Shown here: positions 38,101 to 52,800 of the stretch, piece by piece
Numbering within the stretch: position 1 is the stretch's first letter
Layout: the number at the start of each line of letters is the position of its first letter
Assembly: GCA_963931865.1 (NCBI GenBank)
Contig: OZ007509.1
Location: 4,679,947 to 4,743,946, forward strand
DNA from: Axinella damicornis
Taxonomy: Eukaryota; Porifera; Demospongiae; Axinellida; Axinellidae
Length of the DNA: 64,000 bases
Direction: 5' to 3'
Translations under genes and position numbers: made by a program
Notes under the pieces: model-generated
Databases searched by the model: none
What the model saw: only the letters and a program-made list of their open reading frames with translations
Told to the model about the DNA's origin: nothing

Positions 38101-41100
38101 CACCTTAACACTATGTTTAAGCATATTGCTACACTCCCAATTGCTAGGCACAGATCATTACACAAGTGCAAATGCATGGCTAGAAATGAACGATCATGTG
38201 GCATAATTGTGTGGAGTTTCTTTTTGTAGTGGTGCAGGTTGGATTTACACAGTCTACCTTTCCTGTGAGTGAAGCTGATGGATCGGTAACTATGTGTACT
38301 GCTATATCTGGAGCTGTCTTGGACAGGAATGTTACTGTCCTGTTGTCAACAAGGGACAACACTGCCATTTGTAAGTTTGTCTTTGTGGTCAATCCGACAA
38401 AGGACAAACTGTCAATGAGCCAAACTGTATTCCATTCCATGAGTGGTCTTATTTGTGGTGAAATGTGCACTGTTCCTTACAAGCTAATACGTCCATACCA
38501 GCATACTCTTTGCATATCTACATAATTAGTGGCATAATAATTTCGTATGCACATGATTGTAACTTCTTGTGTGGTAGCTGTTTCGTCCACATCCACATGG
38601 TTTGGTTTCTGTGTGTGTTACATACACGTCCCCTAGGTGATGTAAATAAGGATTCATGGTACTCTGCAATACTAGTTCGAGCATGAGACTTTAATTGATG
38701 CAGAGGAGGAAGCTTGTCTGTTTGTGTTCACGTTTAGTCTCTTTCGAATTCATTGCTCTATGTAGCTCCTGATGACTACACAGCTATTAGCTCTCAACCT
38801 GTGACCTTCAGCAGTGCTCCAGATCAGACATGTATCCCCATCAACATTTCCAATGATGGGGTGGTGGAGGAAACTGAGTCCTTTGCTGTGACACTGGTCA
38901 CTGGGGACCCTGCTGTTCAACTGACACTACCAAACACCAGTGGTATCATCATAGATAGTTCTAGTAAGTACACACAATCTGTTTTTGCTGGAGTAGACAT
39001 GTGATTATAGTCTTTGTGTTATAGCCTCCATAGCTGTAATGCATGCTGTGTGTATGTGGGCACTGCTAGCATTGGACTGCATGTAGTTTTAGATAAACTC
39101 GATCTTGCATGTTCCAGGCCAGTGGAGCATTAATCATTATTGCTGACTGAGTAGTTGCACTGTATGTCTGCCTACTGGTGTGGCTTATGATGAATTTCTT
39201 CCCGTACAGGACTATTGGTTGGATTTGCACTGCCTTTTGTGGCCAGTGAAGCTGATGGTTTGGTTTCTGTGTGTGTTAACATATCTGGAACTGTCTTGGA
39301 CAGGAACATCACCGTCTTACTATCAACAGAAAACAACACAGCCACCTGTGAGTTTGTCTTTGTGTTAAAGCTGCTAAATTTACCAGTGAGCCTCATTGTA
39401 AATTGCATGGTACAGGCTGTTTTACTGGTTATATTTATCTGCACAAATTGTGGTGCACGTGTGACACACTCATTCTCTGGTGTAGCTGTATTTTTACAAT
39501 TCCACACAAGCCATGGAATACGAGTATGAGATATATATGTGCAGAGGAGGTTAGACCAGTTTATCGTGTTTGTATTCACATTCAATCTCTTTCCTTACCC
39601 CTCCACTCTATGTAGCTCCTGATGACTACACAGCTATTAACTCTCAACCTGTGACCTTCAGCAGTGCTCCAGACCAGATGTGTATCCCCATCAACATTTC
39701 CAATGATGGGGTGGTGGAGGAAACTGAGTCCTTTGCTGTGACACTAGTCACTGAAGACCCTGCTGCTCTTATAATGCTACCCTTTGCAGGTGTTACCATC
39801 TTTGATTCATCTGGTATGCACCTGGATGTTTGTCTGACATTCATGAATCATGCATTGATACAAACCCTGAAACTGCAATGGAAGTGGTCTGAAAATGGCC
39901 TTTCATACACTTTGGTATATAGACAGGAAAGCATGTACTTTCACTAACCTCCTTATATCAAAATGTATTCTGAAATCTATACACCTGGGTTGCATAGAAA
40001 TAATGCTGTTGTTGAGGGATGCCCAAATCCAAGCATGGTAATATCATCCCTTCATTCATTGCCACAGAGGTGGTGGTTGGACTCACGCAGCCTGCATATG
40101 CTGTGACTGAGGGTGACACTGTGATGGTTTGTGCACAGCTTCAGAGTGGGCAGCTGGAAAGGAGTGTGGCTGTTTCATTTTCAACCTCATCCGATCTAGG
40201 TATACATCAGATTACTAGTCTAAGAGGAAGGAAATTATTCTATTAGCAGAATGTCTATTAGTGCTGATGTCAACTCATGAAATGTACATTTTGGATCAAC
40301 CTACTGTATTGTCATGCTGGGCATCTCAATTCCTAGCTGCTTGACTGAATGAAATTTTGCATGTAATTTCTATTTTATTCAGCTACTGTTGGTGACTTTA
40401 TTCCAATGATTGAAGAACAGCGTACAATAGAGCCATCTGCTCCCAACCAGCCTGTGTGTGTCAACATCTCTACAGTGGAGGACAATGTGCTTGAATCTAC
40501 AGAACTTTTCACAGTGTCCCTTAACACCTCTGGTCCTGGTGTCCTGGTGAATTCTACAGCAGTGGATGCACCTGTGACTATTATTGATGATGACTGTGAG
40601 TGGCTCCAACAGGAATTGGATAGACTACACCCAGGAGTAGTTCATGCACATTAAAATTTTTGGTATGTGTTCTGCTACTAACTCCTGACTGCAGATATAG
40701 TGATATCAGCCCAACGGTTAGAGACTAAAAGTGCATCACTTCCACCCTTTCATTTGAGCGCTAGTTTACTGGGACCTCCACATGCAAGGCCTAGACACTT
40801 GATAAATAACAGCTCGGGAGGTTGCAACCAGTCAATTTTTTGACACATACCTATTACTGCCTCCATTCATTCCACTTCATGTCCCAAGTTTGGTTGCAGA
40901 TCAATTGATAGCAGAAGTGTGCAACTAATACAGCTTGCCTGTAGTGATGGATGCATCCTTCTTTCACATCCAGCCGTGGAAGTTAGCTTTCAGCAGACTG
41001 TCTACAGTGTGATGGAGTCTAATGACACTGTTGAGGTGTGTGTGGTTCTGTCTGGCATTCTAGAACGTAACGTGACCATCACATTCTCCACAAGTAATGG

Positions 41101-43735
41101 CAGTGCTGTAGGTACGTTGTGTCACAGCTACAGCAGCTGTGTCTGCTACAACACTTGAAGCTGTACGTTCCATTTAACAAGTCTGTATACTATATCAGCA
41201 CTGGCTTATTGCATTGCCTACAGTATGCATATATTGTTCACTAGAGAAGCATCCTCTGTATGTGTCTACTATACTGAGCATTGTAGTGAATGAACACATG
41301 ATAAACAATTTGTACTCGGTACCATCTCTGTCCCACTCATCAGTGCCATCTGACTCCAGTGGCAGGTCCATAGTCTTCTATCCGAGTTCCAGCCCTGTAA
41401 TGTGTGTCAACATCTCAGTGACTCAGGATGCAACAGTTGTTACTCTGGACCGTGGCAGTGATGAAGGAGTGGAGCTGATAGACCCTAATGCCACTGTATC
41501 CATAGTTGAAAATGACTGTAAGTCTACTTTTTATGCTAAAGTGACGTATTGTATAAGGCAAATTATCCATCGAAACAAATATGAATATGGCCCTGTTGCT
41601 GTATGGAAAAGGAGTGATGATTCTTCTGCATAAACAAAAATGACTGCTCTTCAAACTGCCACTTCCATGCTGTAGCTGTACTGATGGGCTTCCAGCAGGA
41701 TGCCTACAATGCAACGGAGGACAGTGGAGCTGCTGTGGTGTGTGTGACTCTAACTGGATCCATTGAACGCAATGTGTCTGCCACTCTCTTCACCACAAGC
41801 ATAGACGCAGTTGGTAGGTCATGTAAATCTGTCTGTCAGTGTGCAAACTGCTCTGTGTACACAATACTGGCAGGGTAAACATACTAGCTTCTGTTAAGTG
41901 GAGCCAGAATAAACACAGCACAAGTCCTGGTCCACTCAGTGTCTGTGGTGTGGTACAAGAGAACAAATTTCACTATAATCATTAACATTTGCTGCATTTC
42001 ACTTTAGAAGATCGTTATAAATGAATTAATACAGCACAAGTTTAGGACACGTATTGGTGCTATATTCCTGGTCCACTCAGCGTCTGTGGTAGGGTACAAG
42101 GAAACAAATATCATTAACATTAACTAGGCGGTATTACTTTAGAGGATGGTTGGCATCGTTATAAATGACGTTACCCATGAAATAAACAAGATGAATCCGT
42201 AATCTCTCTATACTCAACAGCACCATCTGACTACACCAGCACTACCAGTGTCATACGTTTCTATCCGGGTTCCAGCTTCACAGTGTGTGTCAACATCCCG
42301 GTGCTTCAGGATGGTGTGGTTGAGAATGAAATGGAGTTGTTCGGAGCTAACCTGACCAGTGATGATCCTGCAGTTGTGCTAACACGTGCATCAGTTCCAG
42401 TCACCATCATTGATAGCGACTGTAAGGGGGATAGAGAATGTGGTTTTGTGCTGGTGTTCCTCAGTCACTGGCTTTTGTGTGTGAATATGAATATGTTGTG
42501 GTGGTACTTACGATGATGAAAAGAACAACTAGTTACTATTACTGTACACTAGACACTGTGAACCACTTGCCTTACTTATGTCCTGCTGTGTTAATAGACC
42601 CACTCTTTCCTGAATGCAACTGCATACAGCTGTCTTGAATTTAATGGGATATTGAATTGAAATGTTTGCATGTCATTTTCAGTGCAAACTTCAGATCAAC
42701 CAATCATACGGGCCACTCTGATTGCTTTGTTTCTGATGTAATGACAAAATAATTATATGCTAACCTCTGTGTACACAGCGCCACAATGCGAAAGATACCT
42801 AATAGGGTAGTCTCAGTTTCTGGTGCATCAGAGTTCTATTTTTAGCATGTGAGTACACCAACCTTTGATCCCACCTGTTCCTTGCAGTTGTGGTGGTTGG
42901 CTTGGTACAGGACATATACTCTGTCACTGAGGGACAACCTGTGGTTCTGGTTTGCACTGAGATCAGTGGAGACCTACAGCGTGCAGTTGTAGTCACCTTG
43001 AGAACTGAAGAAGGAACAGCTCAATGTGAGATGGTTCATTAATATAATTACTTTAACAGACCATTCCTCCTCCTGACAGCTTGTGAGTTCGGAAGGAGAA
43101 GGGGACTCAGTAATACCCAGCTTACCCGTTATACTGGAAGTGTACGTCCTACGATGCCATTTACAGCTACTAGACCTAGCATGCGTAATTTTCTTTTGTA
43201 GGTCTAACTAGCATTCAGTTCTCTGCTTAGGTATCTGTGAAATCAACACAGGGGAAAGTAATTGTAAATGTGGGACTGGACGGGTACCGTCATCATCCAA
43301 GTTGCTCCGTGATCACACTGCCAGCTTGCCCATTCGAGTCCATTGTGGGAATACTTCACTTTTGAATATTATATAGTTTCCTGTGTAGACCACACCTTAT
43401 GACCACTCTAAGTAGTGGAGTCGCTGAAAAAGCCATACGAAACTTCAAGTGTTGCCCCAGGGACTCGAACTGGCGAGCGGACGGTGTTGACACAGACGGC
43501 TACGGTGCCCGCCCTTTCCCTCATCCACAGGTAGGTTTTCCTGCACAATCAGGCTCTTATCAGCAAATGTGGCAAGGCATCATTTTTAATGTGTTCCTTA
43601 TAATTATTATCCCCATATTTACATATGAAACGCAAAACTGATGTTGATCCAATGTTAGACCAGGTAGAAGCATGCATGCATACAATCCACAGTTCATGCA
43701 TGAAATTGCATGTATACATGTACATGTGCTATATG

Positions 43736-43767
<32 letters not shown>

Positions 43768-43829
43768 GTGATGATGCTGAAGTACTTTGCCATTATAGTG
43801 GGGGGGTTGTATAATTATGCTTATAGAGT

Positions 43830-43861
<32 letters not shown>

Positions 43862-46800
43862 TACTAAGGTACTTTGCCATAGAGGAGAGGCACCTCCCAC
43901 CTCCACAGGTGGTGAAGAGGTATAATTATTGGATTACTTCCACACATGTGGAAAGCTAAAGGAAGCACACTTCCTACATTTAAGATTCAGAATTTACTAC
44001 CAATGTAATTGGCATTGCATGTACAAATGTGCATTGATTGTACATTCAAGTACTGAATCTGCCCTTAGCATCTATAACTTCAACTAAAGTTGACGTCCCC
44101 TTCAGCCAGAGGGCTGAGGTTGGTGTGTATTCAAGCTTGCAAATGGTCAAAGTGAAATGAAGAGGGTTAAGTGAAGATCAACTCTACTGACAAATAGCCC
44201 TAAGAATTAGTGAATTTCTCTGGTACACTATAGGATACCTCGGTATATGTTTACAGTCTCAATGTAATTTGCATGTATGACTCTCCACCCCCTTTTCCTC
44301 TTCCATCCATTTGCAGCTCCAGTGGATTTTACCAGTGCTACAGCCCAGCTCACGTTCACAAGTTCACCAATGGAGCTCTGCAGAAATATCACCATTCAAG
44401 ATGATAATGTTATAGAGGAACAGCAAGGACAGTTTAGTTTGATGCTCTTCACCAGTGACTCATCTGTCCAGTTCAGCAGAGAAACTGCCAGTGTTACCAT
44501 CATAGACAATGACAGTACGTTTGTTAGGAGTAAATGGTTCTTCACAAAGCCAGTAACTGACATGTTCTTCGATTAATGCCATGAATACAAAATCTAGCAA
44601 AATTTATGTGTACTGTTTTTCACAAGTTATAAGCCAAAACAAAACACACTTTGTTGTTGAGGTGTGGATACAGGCCATTAAAACATGGTTGCAGGTTGGT
44701 GTTCACCAAGGAACAACATGTGATGTTTGTGACAGCAGCTGCAAAAACTTTCCCAATAATCAATGACTGGAATTCTGTCAACTATACCATGTAGTATGAA
44801 AATGGTAAACTACTCTTTCACAATACAGTGGTGGAAATTGGATTGGTAGAGACATCCTACACCACCAGTGAAGCAATGAGCTCAGTGTCTGTGTGTGTGA
44901 ACATCAATTCTGCCCAGTTAGCAAGGAATGTTTCTGTCACTCTCAGAAGTGTGGCTGCTGGAACAGCTGTGGGTAAGCCGTTTGAATCTTAAATCATTAT
45001 GTGTACAGAGATACTACCTATGGGTAGTATAGGCTATGACAAAATAATATTATTTGTGCATGCTAAAATGCAGCCATGCATTGCCAAGTCAAACAAATGA
45101 GTAATGCAAGTAGGAATTTCTACTGATTAAAATACACATGCATGTTTTCAATTCCTGATCTCAACAGCAGGTATTGACTATTCAGCAGCCACTATCGAGG
45201 TTCAGTTCCAAATTGCACCGGACACAATGTGTCACTCTTTCACTATCCTGGAGGACACAGAAGTAGAGCCAGTGGAGACTTTTGGAGTGCTGCTAGAGAC
45301 CAGTGATCCAGCTGTTCGGGTGACAGATACGTTTGGAATTGTTTCCATCAATGACAGCACAGGTATCTATGTGGTTTGTATAATATTACCAGTTATCTAA
45401 GATTAATTATGTTTCTGTAAAATGTCATGAAGGATTTCTGGTTGACACATGATCCAACTGTTCGGGTGACAAATACTATTTCGATCAATGACAGCACAGG
45501 TGTCTAGGATTAATCACTGCATTGTCTGTACTATAGGCATATACTGAAAATGTATTTGGTTGCTGACAGATAACCCAACTTGATGATAGTATATCGGTGA
45601 CATACCAGTAGTACTGATTGTTGTGGTTTATTGCAGTGATCCGAGTTGGATTTGATCCAGTCGTGTACACTGTGAATGAGAGTGAAGGTGTTGTTACAGT
45701 GTGCATCAGTGCAATGGATACTCTGACTGGAGGATCACTATCAGTCATTCTAACAACAGAACCCGGCACAGCATCTGGTATGTTCATATAATGCATATGT
45801 TCTATCATACTAGTATCTCTCAGAGTTTGTCACATGTACATTAAATGCATAAATGTCCTGAAAAGAGGTATTATGCCTAAATATCCACCCACTCGAGTTG
45901 GATTTCTGGCACTGCATCAATTGTCACCGCATAGTTAGTATAATATACAAACAAATATGATGCTTAATGCTACATATTCTGACGATTTTCTTACTTTCAG
46001 CTGGAGAAGATTATACACCTACCATTGAGGTTCTAACATTCACATCTGCTCCCAGTCAAGTATCTGTGAACATCAGTATATCAAATGATGCAGTGGTAGA
46101 GCAGCAAGAGACATTTGGTGTGAGGCTGAGCACAACCGACAATCTGACACAGGATGAAGCAACTATTATAATCATCGATGACACAAGTATGGTGACGTAC
46201 ACATTTCAGCACAAAATAGAAAATTTTGAAGGGCTTGGGAACAGAGTGGTATAACCCACTAACATTGAATTTGCCTCCCCAAACTGAGAATACTCTTAAA
46301 ATGTGTTTCAGGAAAACTCCTTGTATGGGAATGCCCCAATCCCAAACCTCTCAGTTTGTGTACAGTACATCAATTTTCCTTGTAGTGCTCTGATCTCACC
46401 TATACTTTGCAGGTGTGATGGTCGGCTTGGAACAGGACACATACTCTGTCACTGAGGGTCAACCTGTGGTTTTGGTTTGCACTGAGATCAGTGGAGACCT
46501 ACAGCGTGCAGTTGTAGTCACCTTGAGAACTGAGGAAGGAACAGCTCAATGTAAGATGAGACATTACCATTGCAAGGAGAAGGCTTATTGTGACTAGTCT
46601 CTGACCAGTATCAGATACCCAGGTTATTCCCTCATACTCAAAACTTGAAACTGTATCTGTAAACTGCATTATTACAGCTAAAATAACTTAAATAAGTTTA
46701 CCTAAGCAAACAGTGAACTTCTCTGGTACATTAAGGGTGCACTATTTTATTACTCTCAACTCCCCTTTCCCTCTTCTATCGATTTGCAGCTCCAGTGGAC

Positions 46801-49800
46801 TTCACCATTACTACAACCCAGCTCATATTCACAAGCTCACCCATGGAGCTCTGCAGCAACATCACCATTCAAGATGACCTTGTGATAGAGGAACAGCAAG
46901 AGCAGTTTGGTTTGATGCTCTTCACCAGTGACTCAGCTGTCCAGTTCAGCAGAGAAAATGCCGGTGTTACCATCACAGACAATGACAGTATGTGCATTAG
47001 GGGTTCAGTAGTTTGTAACAGCAATATGCGCTTACTGAGGTTGCTACCTACCACTTAGTATGGAAGCATTTCTCTTTTACGATGCAGTGGTGGACATTGG
47101 ATTGATAGCAACATCATACACCATCAGTGAAGATATGGGCTCAGTGTCTGTGTGTGTGGACATCAGTTCTGCCCAGTTAGCAAGGAATGTTTCTGTCACT
47201 CTCAGAAGTGTGACTGCTGGAACAGCTGTGGGTAAGCTTACATGCAGGAACACTATTATTATGTGTACCAGCTACATACTGCAGGGTATAGGACTGAAAA
47301 TGTATATGTACAAAACCTTGTGTATCAAGTAGACTAGGGGAGAAAATTCTAGTCACCAATAAATAGCTCATCACTCCACACTGAATTCAATACTAATGTG
47401 TTGACCCAATCATTTCCTCTTCTCAACAGTGGGTGTTGACTATGTAGCAGCCACTATAGAGGTTCAGTTTCAAATGGCACCAGACACAGTGTGTAACTCT
47501 TTCACTATCCTGGAGGACACAGAAGTAGAGCCAGTGGAGACATTTGAAGTGCTGCTAGAGACCAGTGACCCAGCTGTTCGGGTGACAGACATGTTTTCAA
47601 CTGTTTCCATCAATGACAGTACAGGTCTGTATACTATTACCAGTATACGTGTAGTGACAGCACAGGTATCATCATGTGTTGTCTCATGCATACTGATAAC
47701 GTTTTCTGGTTGCTGACAGATAACTGAAACATACTGTTGATGAACATATATGGTTACAAAATGACGTTTATTGCAGTGATCCGAGTTGGATTTGATCCAA
47801 TCATGTACACTGTGAATGAGAGTGAAGGTGTTGTCACAGTGTGCATCAGTGCAATGGATACTCTGACGGGAGGATCACTATCAGTCACTCTAACAACAGA
47901 GACTGGGACAGCATCTGGTATGTTCATACTAGGCACATGTTCTATCGTAGTTCATTTGAGAGTAGGTCTCCAATTTGACAAGCCACATGTACATTGAATA
48001 TGTACCTCTAGACTAATACCTGAATGTGTTGTAAAGAGGACCTCTTTACTATGAAAACATTGGAGGTCAGTCTTTGAGCTTGTAGTTTCGATATACCCTA
48101 GCTGTAGTTCTGTTGGATTCAAACAGCTCACACCCACTCTTAATGAGCATTCAATGAGCTAATGAGCTCACACCCACTCATTAATGAGCATTCAATCAAC
48201 TTAATCAGGCATTACTAACCACTCTAGTTGGAAATTGGCTTTGAATGCTGGAATTGGAGACCATGGATACAAGGTGGGATGACTGTTTCTAAGTCCATAA
48301 ATCAAAGAGAAATAGCCCACCTGGCTCCAACCAAGGCGAAAGGCTTTTACACAGGCAAGCCCAGACATACATAGATATGCTATTTTCACCCTTTGCATGA
48401 ACCCACCCACCTCCCTCCCCGTCCCATGCGCATGTGTCATTGCTTTTTAGCGGATAAAACATATGACGAATCGGCTTTCAGTCACTGCAAAACAAACAAA
48501 AGTGTGTTATTCACTACAATACACATAGTTGATTGCAATTGATTTATTTTTATTTTCAGCTGCCGAAGATTTCACACCTACTGCTGACATTCTGACCTTC
48601 ACTTCCAATCCAAGTCAAATATATGTGAACATCAGCATTTCAAATGATGCAGTGGTAGAGCAGCAAGAGACATTTGGTGTGAGGCTGAGCACAACTGACC
48701 AGTCTGTCAATCTGACACAGGATGAAGCAACTGTTGTAATCAATGATAACACAGGTATTGTAACTCAAGGTACACATAGACATTTCAGTGCAACTATAAT
48801 GCGATTTGAATTGCACAAACACTGTATTTGAGCATAGCAAGCATGGTGCTATTATCCCATGGATAATTTATTCCCGCAGAAGTGGTGGTTGGACTCACAC
48901 AGCCTGCATATGTTGTGACTGAGGGTGACACTGTGATGGTTTGTGCACAGCTGCAGAGTGGGCAGCTGGAAAGAAGTGTGACTGTTTTCTTTTCAACCTC
49001 AGGTATATTACTGTAACATCTAGCCGTTAGGCTAATGGTTTGAATAAGTACTGCCATTGAAATCACAAACCAGCTTCTGGTACTCTGCTCCTCCGGGTAT
49101 TGTTCCACACAGTCTGCAAATACACATGAAAGTCTGCTTGCGCACCTTGTTTTATTTTCTACAGCCGTTGCTGGTGGCTTTACTCCAGTGATTGAACAGC
49201 AGTGTACAATAGAGCCATCTGCTCCCAGCCAGCCTGTGTGTGTCAACATCTCTACAGTGGAGGACAATGTGCTTGAATCTGCAGAACTTTTCACAGTGTC
49301 CCTTAACACCTCTGATCCTGCTGTCCTGGTGAATTCTACAGCAGCAGATGCACCTGTGACTATTATTGATGATGACTGTGAGTGACTCCAGCAGGAATTT
49401 GTATAGGATAGCAGTAGGTCATTCACTAAGTGGTAATTGTATTTGTTATCAGCCCGAAGGTTGAATGCTGTTCTTCGTGATTCATAATCTCACTTTTACC
49501 CTGCAATTCATTGACACATGCCATTACAACCTTCACTCATTCTACTGCTTGCCCTGAGTTTTCAGAGTTGCAGAGCAAATTAAAGATTAAATTGGCTAGT
49601 AATATAGATGTACCCTTCTGTCACATCCAGCGGTGGAAGTTAGCTTTCAGCAGACTGTATACACTGTAATGGAGTCTGGTGATGTTGTTGAAGTGTGTGT
49701 GGTTCTGTCTGGAGTTCTGGAACGTAGTGTGACCATCACACTCTCCACGAGTAATGGCAGTGCAACAGGTAAGTGGTGTCACAGCAACTGTTTTGTCTAC

Positions 49801-52800
49801 TGTTATTATCACTTAATACTATACATTCTATTTAATAAATCCTTTTGGCCATAATTATTGTTATATCAGCAATGTCTTACTGTATTTACTGTGGTATGCA
49901 TTACTGAGATGTTGGTGTTGTTGACACAGTACACAGTACTGGTCAGAATGTTCAATGCATTATATAGTTCACTGGAGAGGCATCAGTCTAGCTAGAATAA
50001 CAATGCTTCAAGACAAACACTTGCAGATGGTGCAAGTGAAATTAAGATGGTTGGCGTCAGTGAAGAGAAAACTCTACCAACTCATTAATTAAAAAATTGG
50101 CAAATTTCTCTGATACACTATCCCTACAAGTGGCCTTTTACCATTGATGTAATGTGTGTATATTACTCTCCATTTCCCTTTCCCGGCCCTCTCTGCAGCT
50201 CCAATGGGCTTCACCAGCACTACAGCCCAGCTCATATTCACTAGCTCAGCCATGGAGCTCTGCAGAACCATCACCATTCAAGATGACGTCATTATAGAGG
50301 AACAGCAAGAACAGTTTGGCTTGATGCTTTTCACCAGCGATTCATCTGTCCAGTTCAGCAGGGATAATTCCAGTGTTACCATCATAGACAATGACAGTAT
50401 GTGGTTGAATAAATTAGTTCTTCATATAGCCAGTAACTTACATGTTCAATGCATGCCCATTTGGAGGGTTCACTCCCATAGTTACAGCAGCGACCACAGG
50501 TCGGAACTTCGACCAGTGGTTTAATGAGTTAGAGCATACAAGAATACAGAGGGTCATGTCTCATATGTGAACGCATCAAATAAAAATCGGGAATAATTCA
50601 AAGTTTGCAAAGTAGAAGTTGGTTCTAAATGTGTTTCAGAAGATTTCCAAGAATTGAGTTTCTCCGATTTTCAGGCATTTCTTCGAAGGGGGTGCACAAG
50701 TTTTAATCCATTTTTAAGCAATTTGGACAATTCCCCACATTTGACTGTGTTTTATTCCCGATTTTTACTTGATGCGTTCACATATGCTATATAGTCTATA
50801 CAACTGAGCACTGCTATAGTATGGTGTGTAGAGTGGAGCATATGTACTAACAGCTGCTCTGCCTATAGCCTGAATGTAATTATGTATCATTGCTCTGCAA
50901 AAACGTCTCGATAAGGAAGAAGTAGATTTTGCCAATATAGTAGCATTCACATTAATTTTGTACATGATCACAGTTTGAAATGTATAACAGCAGCTGCAGT
51001 GTAGTTCGATCTACCATTCATATTTTATTCCGCGATACAGTGGTGGACATTGGGTTGTTGCAGACATCATACTCCACCAGTGAAGAAATGGGCTCAGTGT
51101 CTGTTTGTGCAAACATCAGTTCTGCCCAGTTAGCAAGGAATGTTTCTGTCACTCTCAGAAGTGTGACTGCTGGAACAGCTGTGGGTAAGCCATTCAAACC
51201 TCAGCGTTAAAAAAAACCATTATCTATACAGAAATACTGTATACCTACAGGTAGTTCAGTCTACGATTGTATGACAACTCTTAGACTATCGCTTTGGCGG
51301 TGTAGGAAAAAAACGCCAACTTAAATTCCGCCAATATCAAACCCACCCCAGACTAGCCGGCCGATCCCGATCGTGTATGCGCGCATACATTAGTAATGTT
51401 CGCACGCACATACGTACGTACGGTATACGATTATGGCGCTGTAGCAGTATTTCAAAAAAGACAGCCGTATACTCCCAAGAGAACGTGACATCGGGGATTC
51501 CTCTCTCTCCGGGAAGGAACTACAAGCCGCCAACGATTGTGCTCGAGCGCATCACCGCCACAGCACTGAGACTAAGTATTGTTGGTCTCCCAAGCGCAAT
51601 CCAGTCGCTCTCGGACGTCCGGTGGGGATCCAAACAAAATGGACAACGTGATGGCCTCTGACACAGCTCTCTTATACTTTGAAGGTCTCCAAGGCTAGCT
51701 GGTAACTAACTGGTCGCACTTGATACAGCCTAGCGCCTCGTGCTGAAGCTTATGTCATAGCTATGTCATTTTTGTCAAGGATCAAATCGCCAAATTTAAA
51801 ATTTGCCAAATTAAAAAATACGGCGTTTTGGCTGAAATCGCCAAATTTAATGCCTGCCAAATTTTCCCGCAATACGGTATTACCCCTCTTGTTGCCATCC
51901 CAGTCATCCACCGAGTTGCATGTTGCCCATGCAGCCTGGCACTGGTATCAGTATACAGTTATTCAATTTCCTCTGATTTAATCTCTACAGTGGGTGTTGA
52001 CTATGTAGCAGCCAGTGTAGAGGTTCTGTTCCAAATGGCACCGGACACACTGTGCCACTCTTTCACTATCCTGGAGGACATAGAGGTAGAGCCAGTGGAG
52101 ACATTTGGAGTGCTGCTAGAGACCAGTGATCCAGCTGTTAGAGTGACAAACACGTTTGGAATTGTTTCCATCAATGACAGCACAGGTACGAACCTAGGAT
52201 TAATCATCATGTTGTCTGTATCATACTGATAATGTATTTCCAGTTGCTGATCAACTCACTGGATGGAATGTAGGTTAGCACATATTTTCATCACTTGCAG
52301 TGATCCGAGTTGGATTTGATCCAGTCATGTACACTGTGAATGAGACTGAAGGTGTTGTTACAGTGTTCATCAGCGTGATGGATGTTCTAACTGGAGGAAC
52401 ACTATCAGTCACTCTAACAACAGAAACTGGGACTGCATCTGGTATGTTCATACAAGGCTATCATAATTAACACAAGCAAATGTTTTATTCGCTACAAAGC
52501 ATTTAGTTGATTTGTAATTGATATCTCTTCAGCTGGAGAAGATTATACACCAACCATTGAGATACTGACATTCACTTCTGCTCCCAGTCAAGAATCTGTG
52601 AGCATCAATATATTAAGTGACACAGTGTTAGAGCAGCAAGAGACATTTGGTGTGAGGCTGAGCACAACCGACCGGTCTGTCAATCTGACACAGGATGAAG
52701 CAACTGTTATAATCAATGACAATGCAGGTAGGGAGACTCAGACTGGCAGTTATTTACATGGCTAGTTCAGTTCAAACTAAAAAATGGCTTATAACAGTGG

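Noticed and set aside
43452..43520. A functional tRNA gene
   Set aside because: A B-box-like motif is present but the arms do not pair into a full cloverleaf by eye, and an inverted homologous copy lies 100 bases away. A repeat is more likely.
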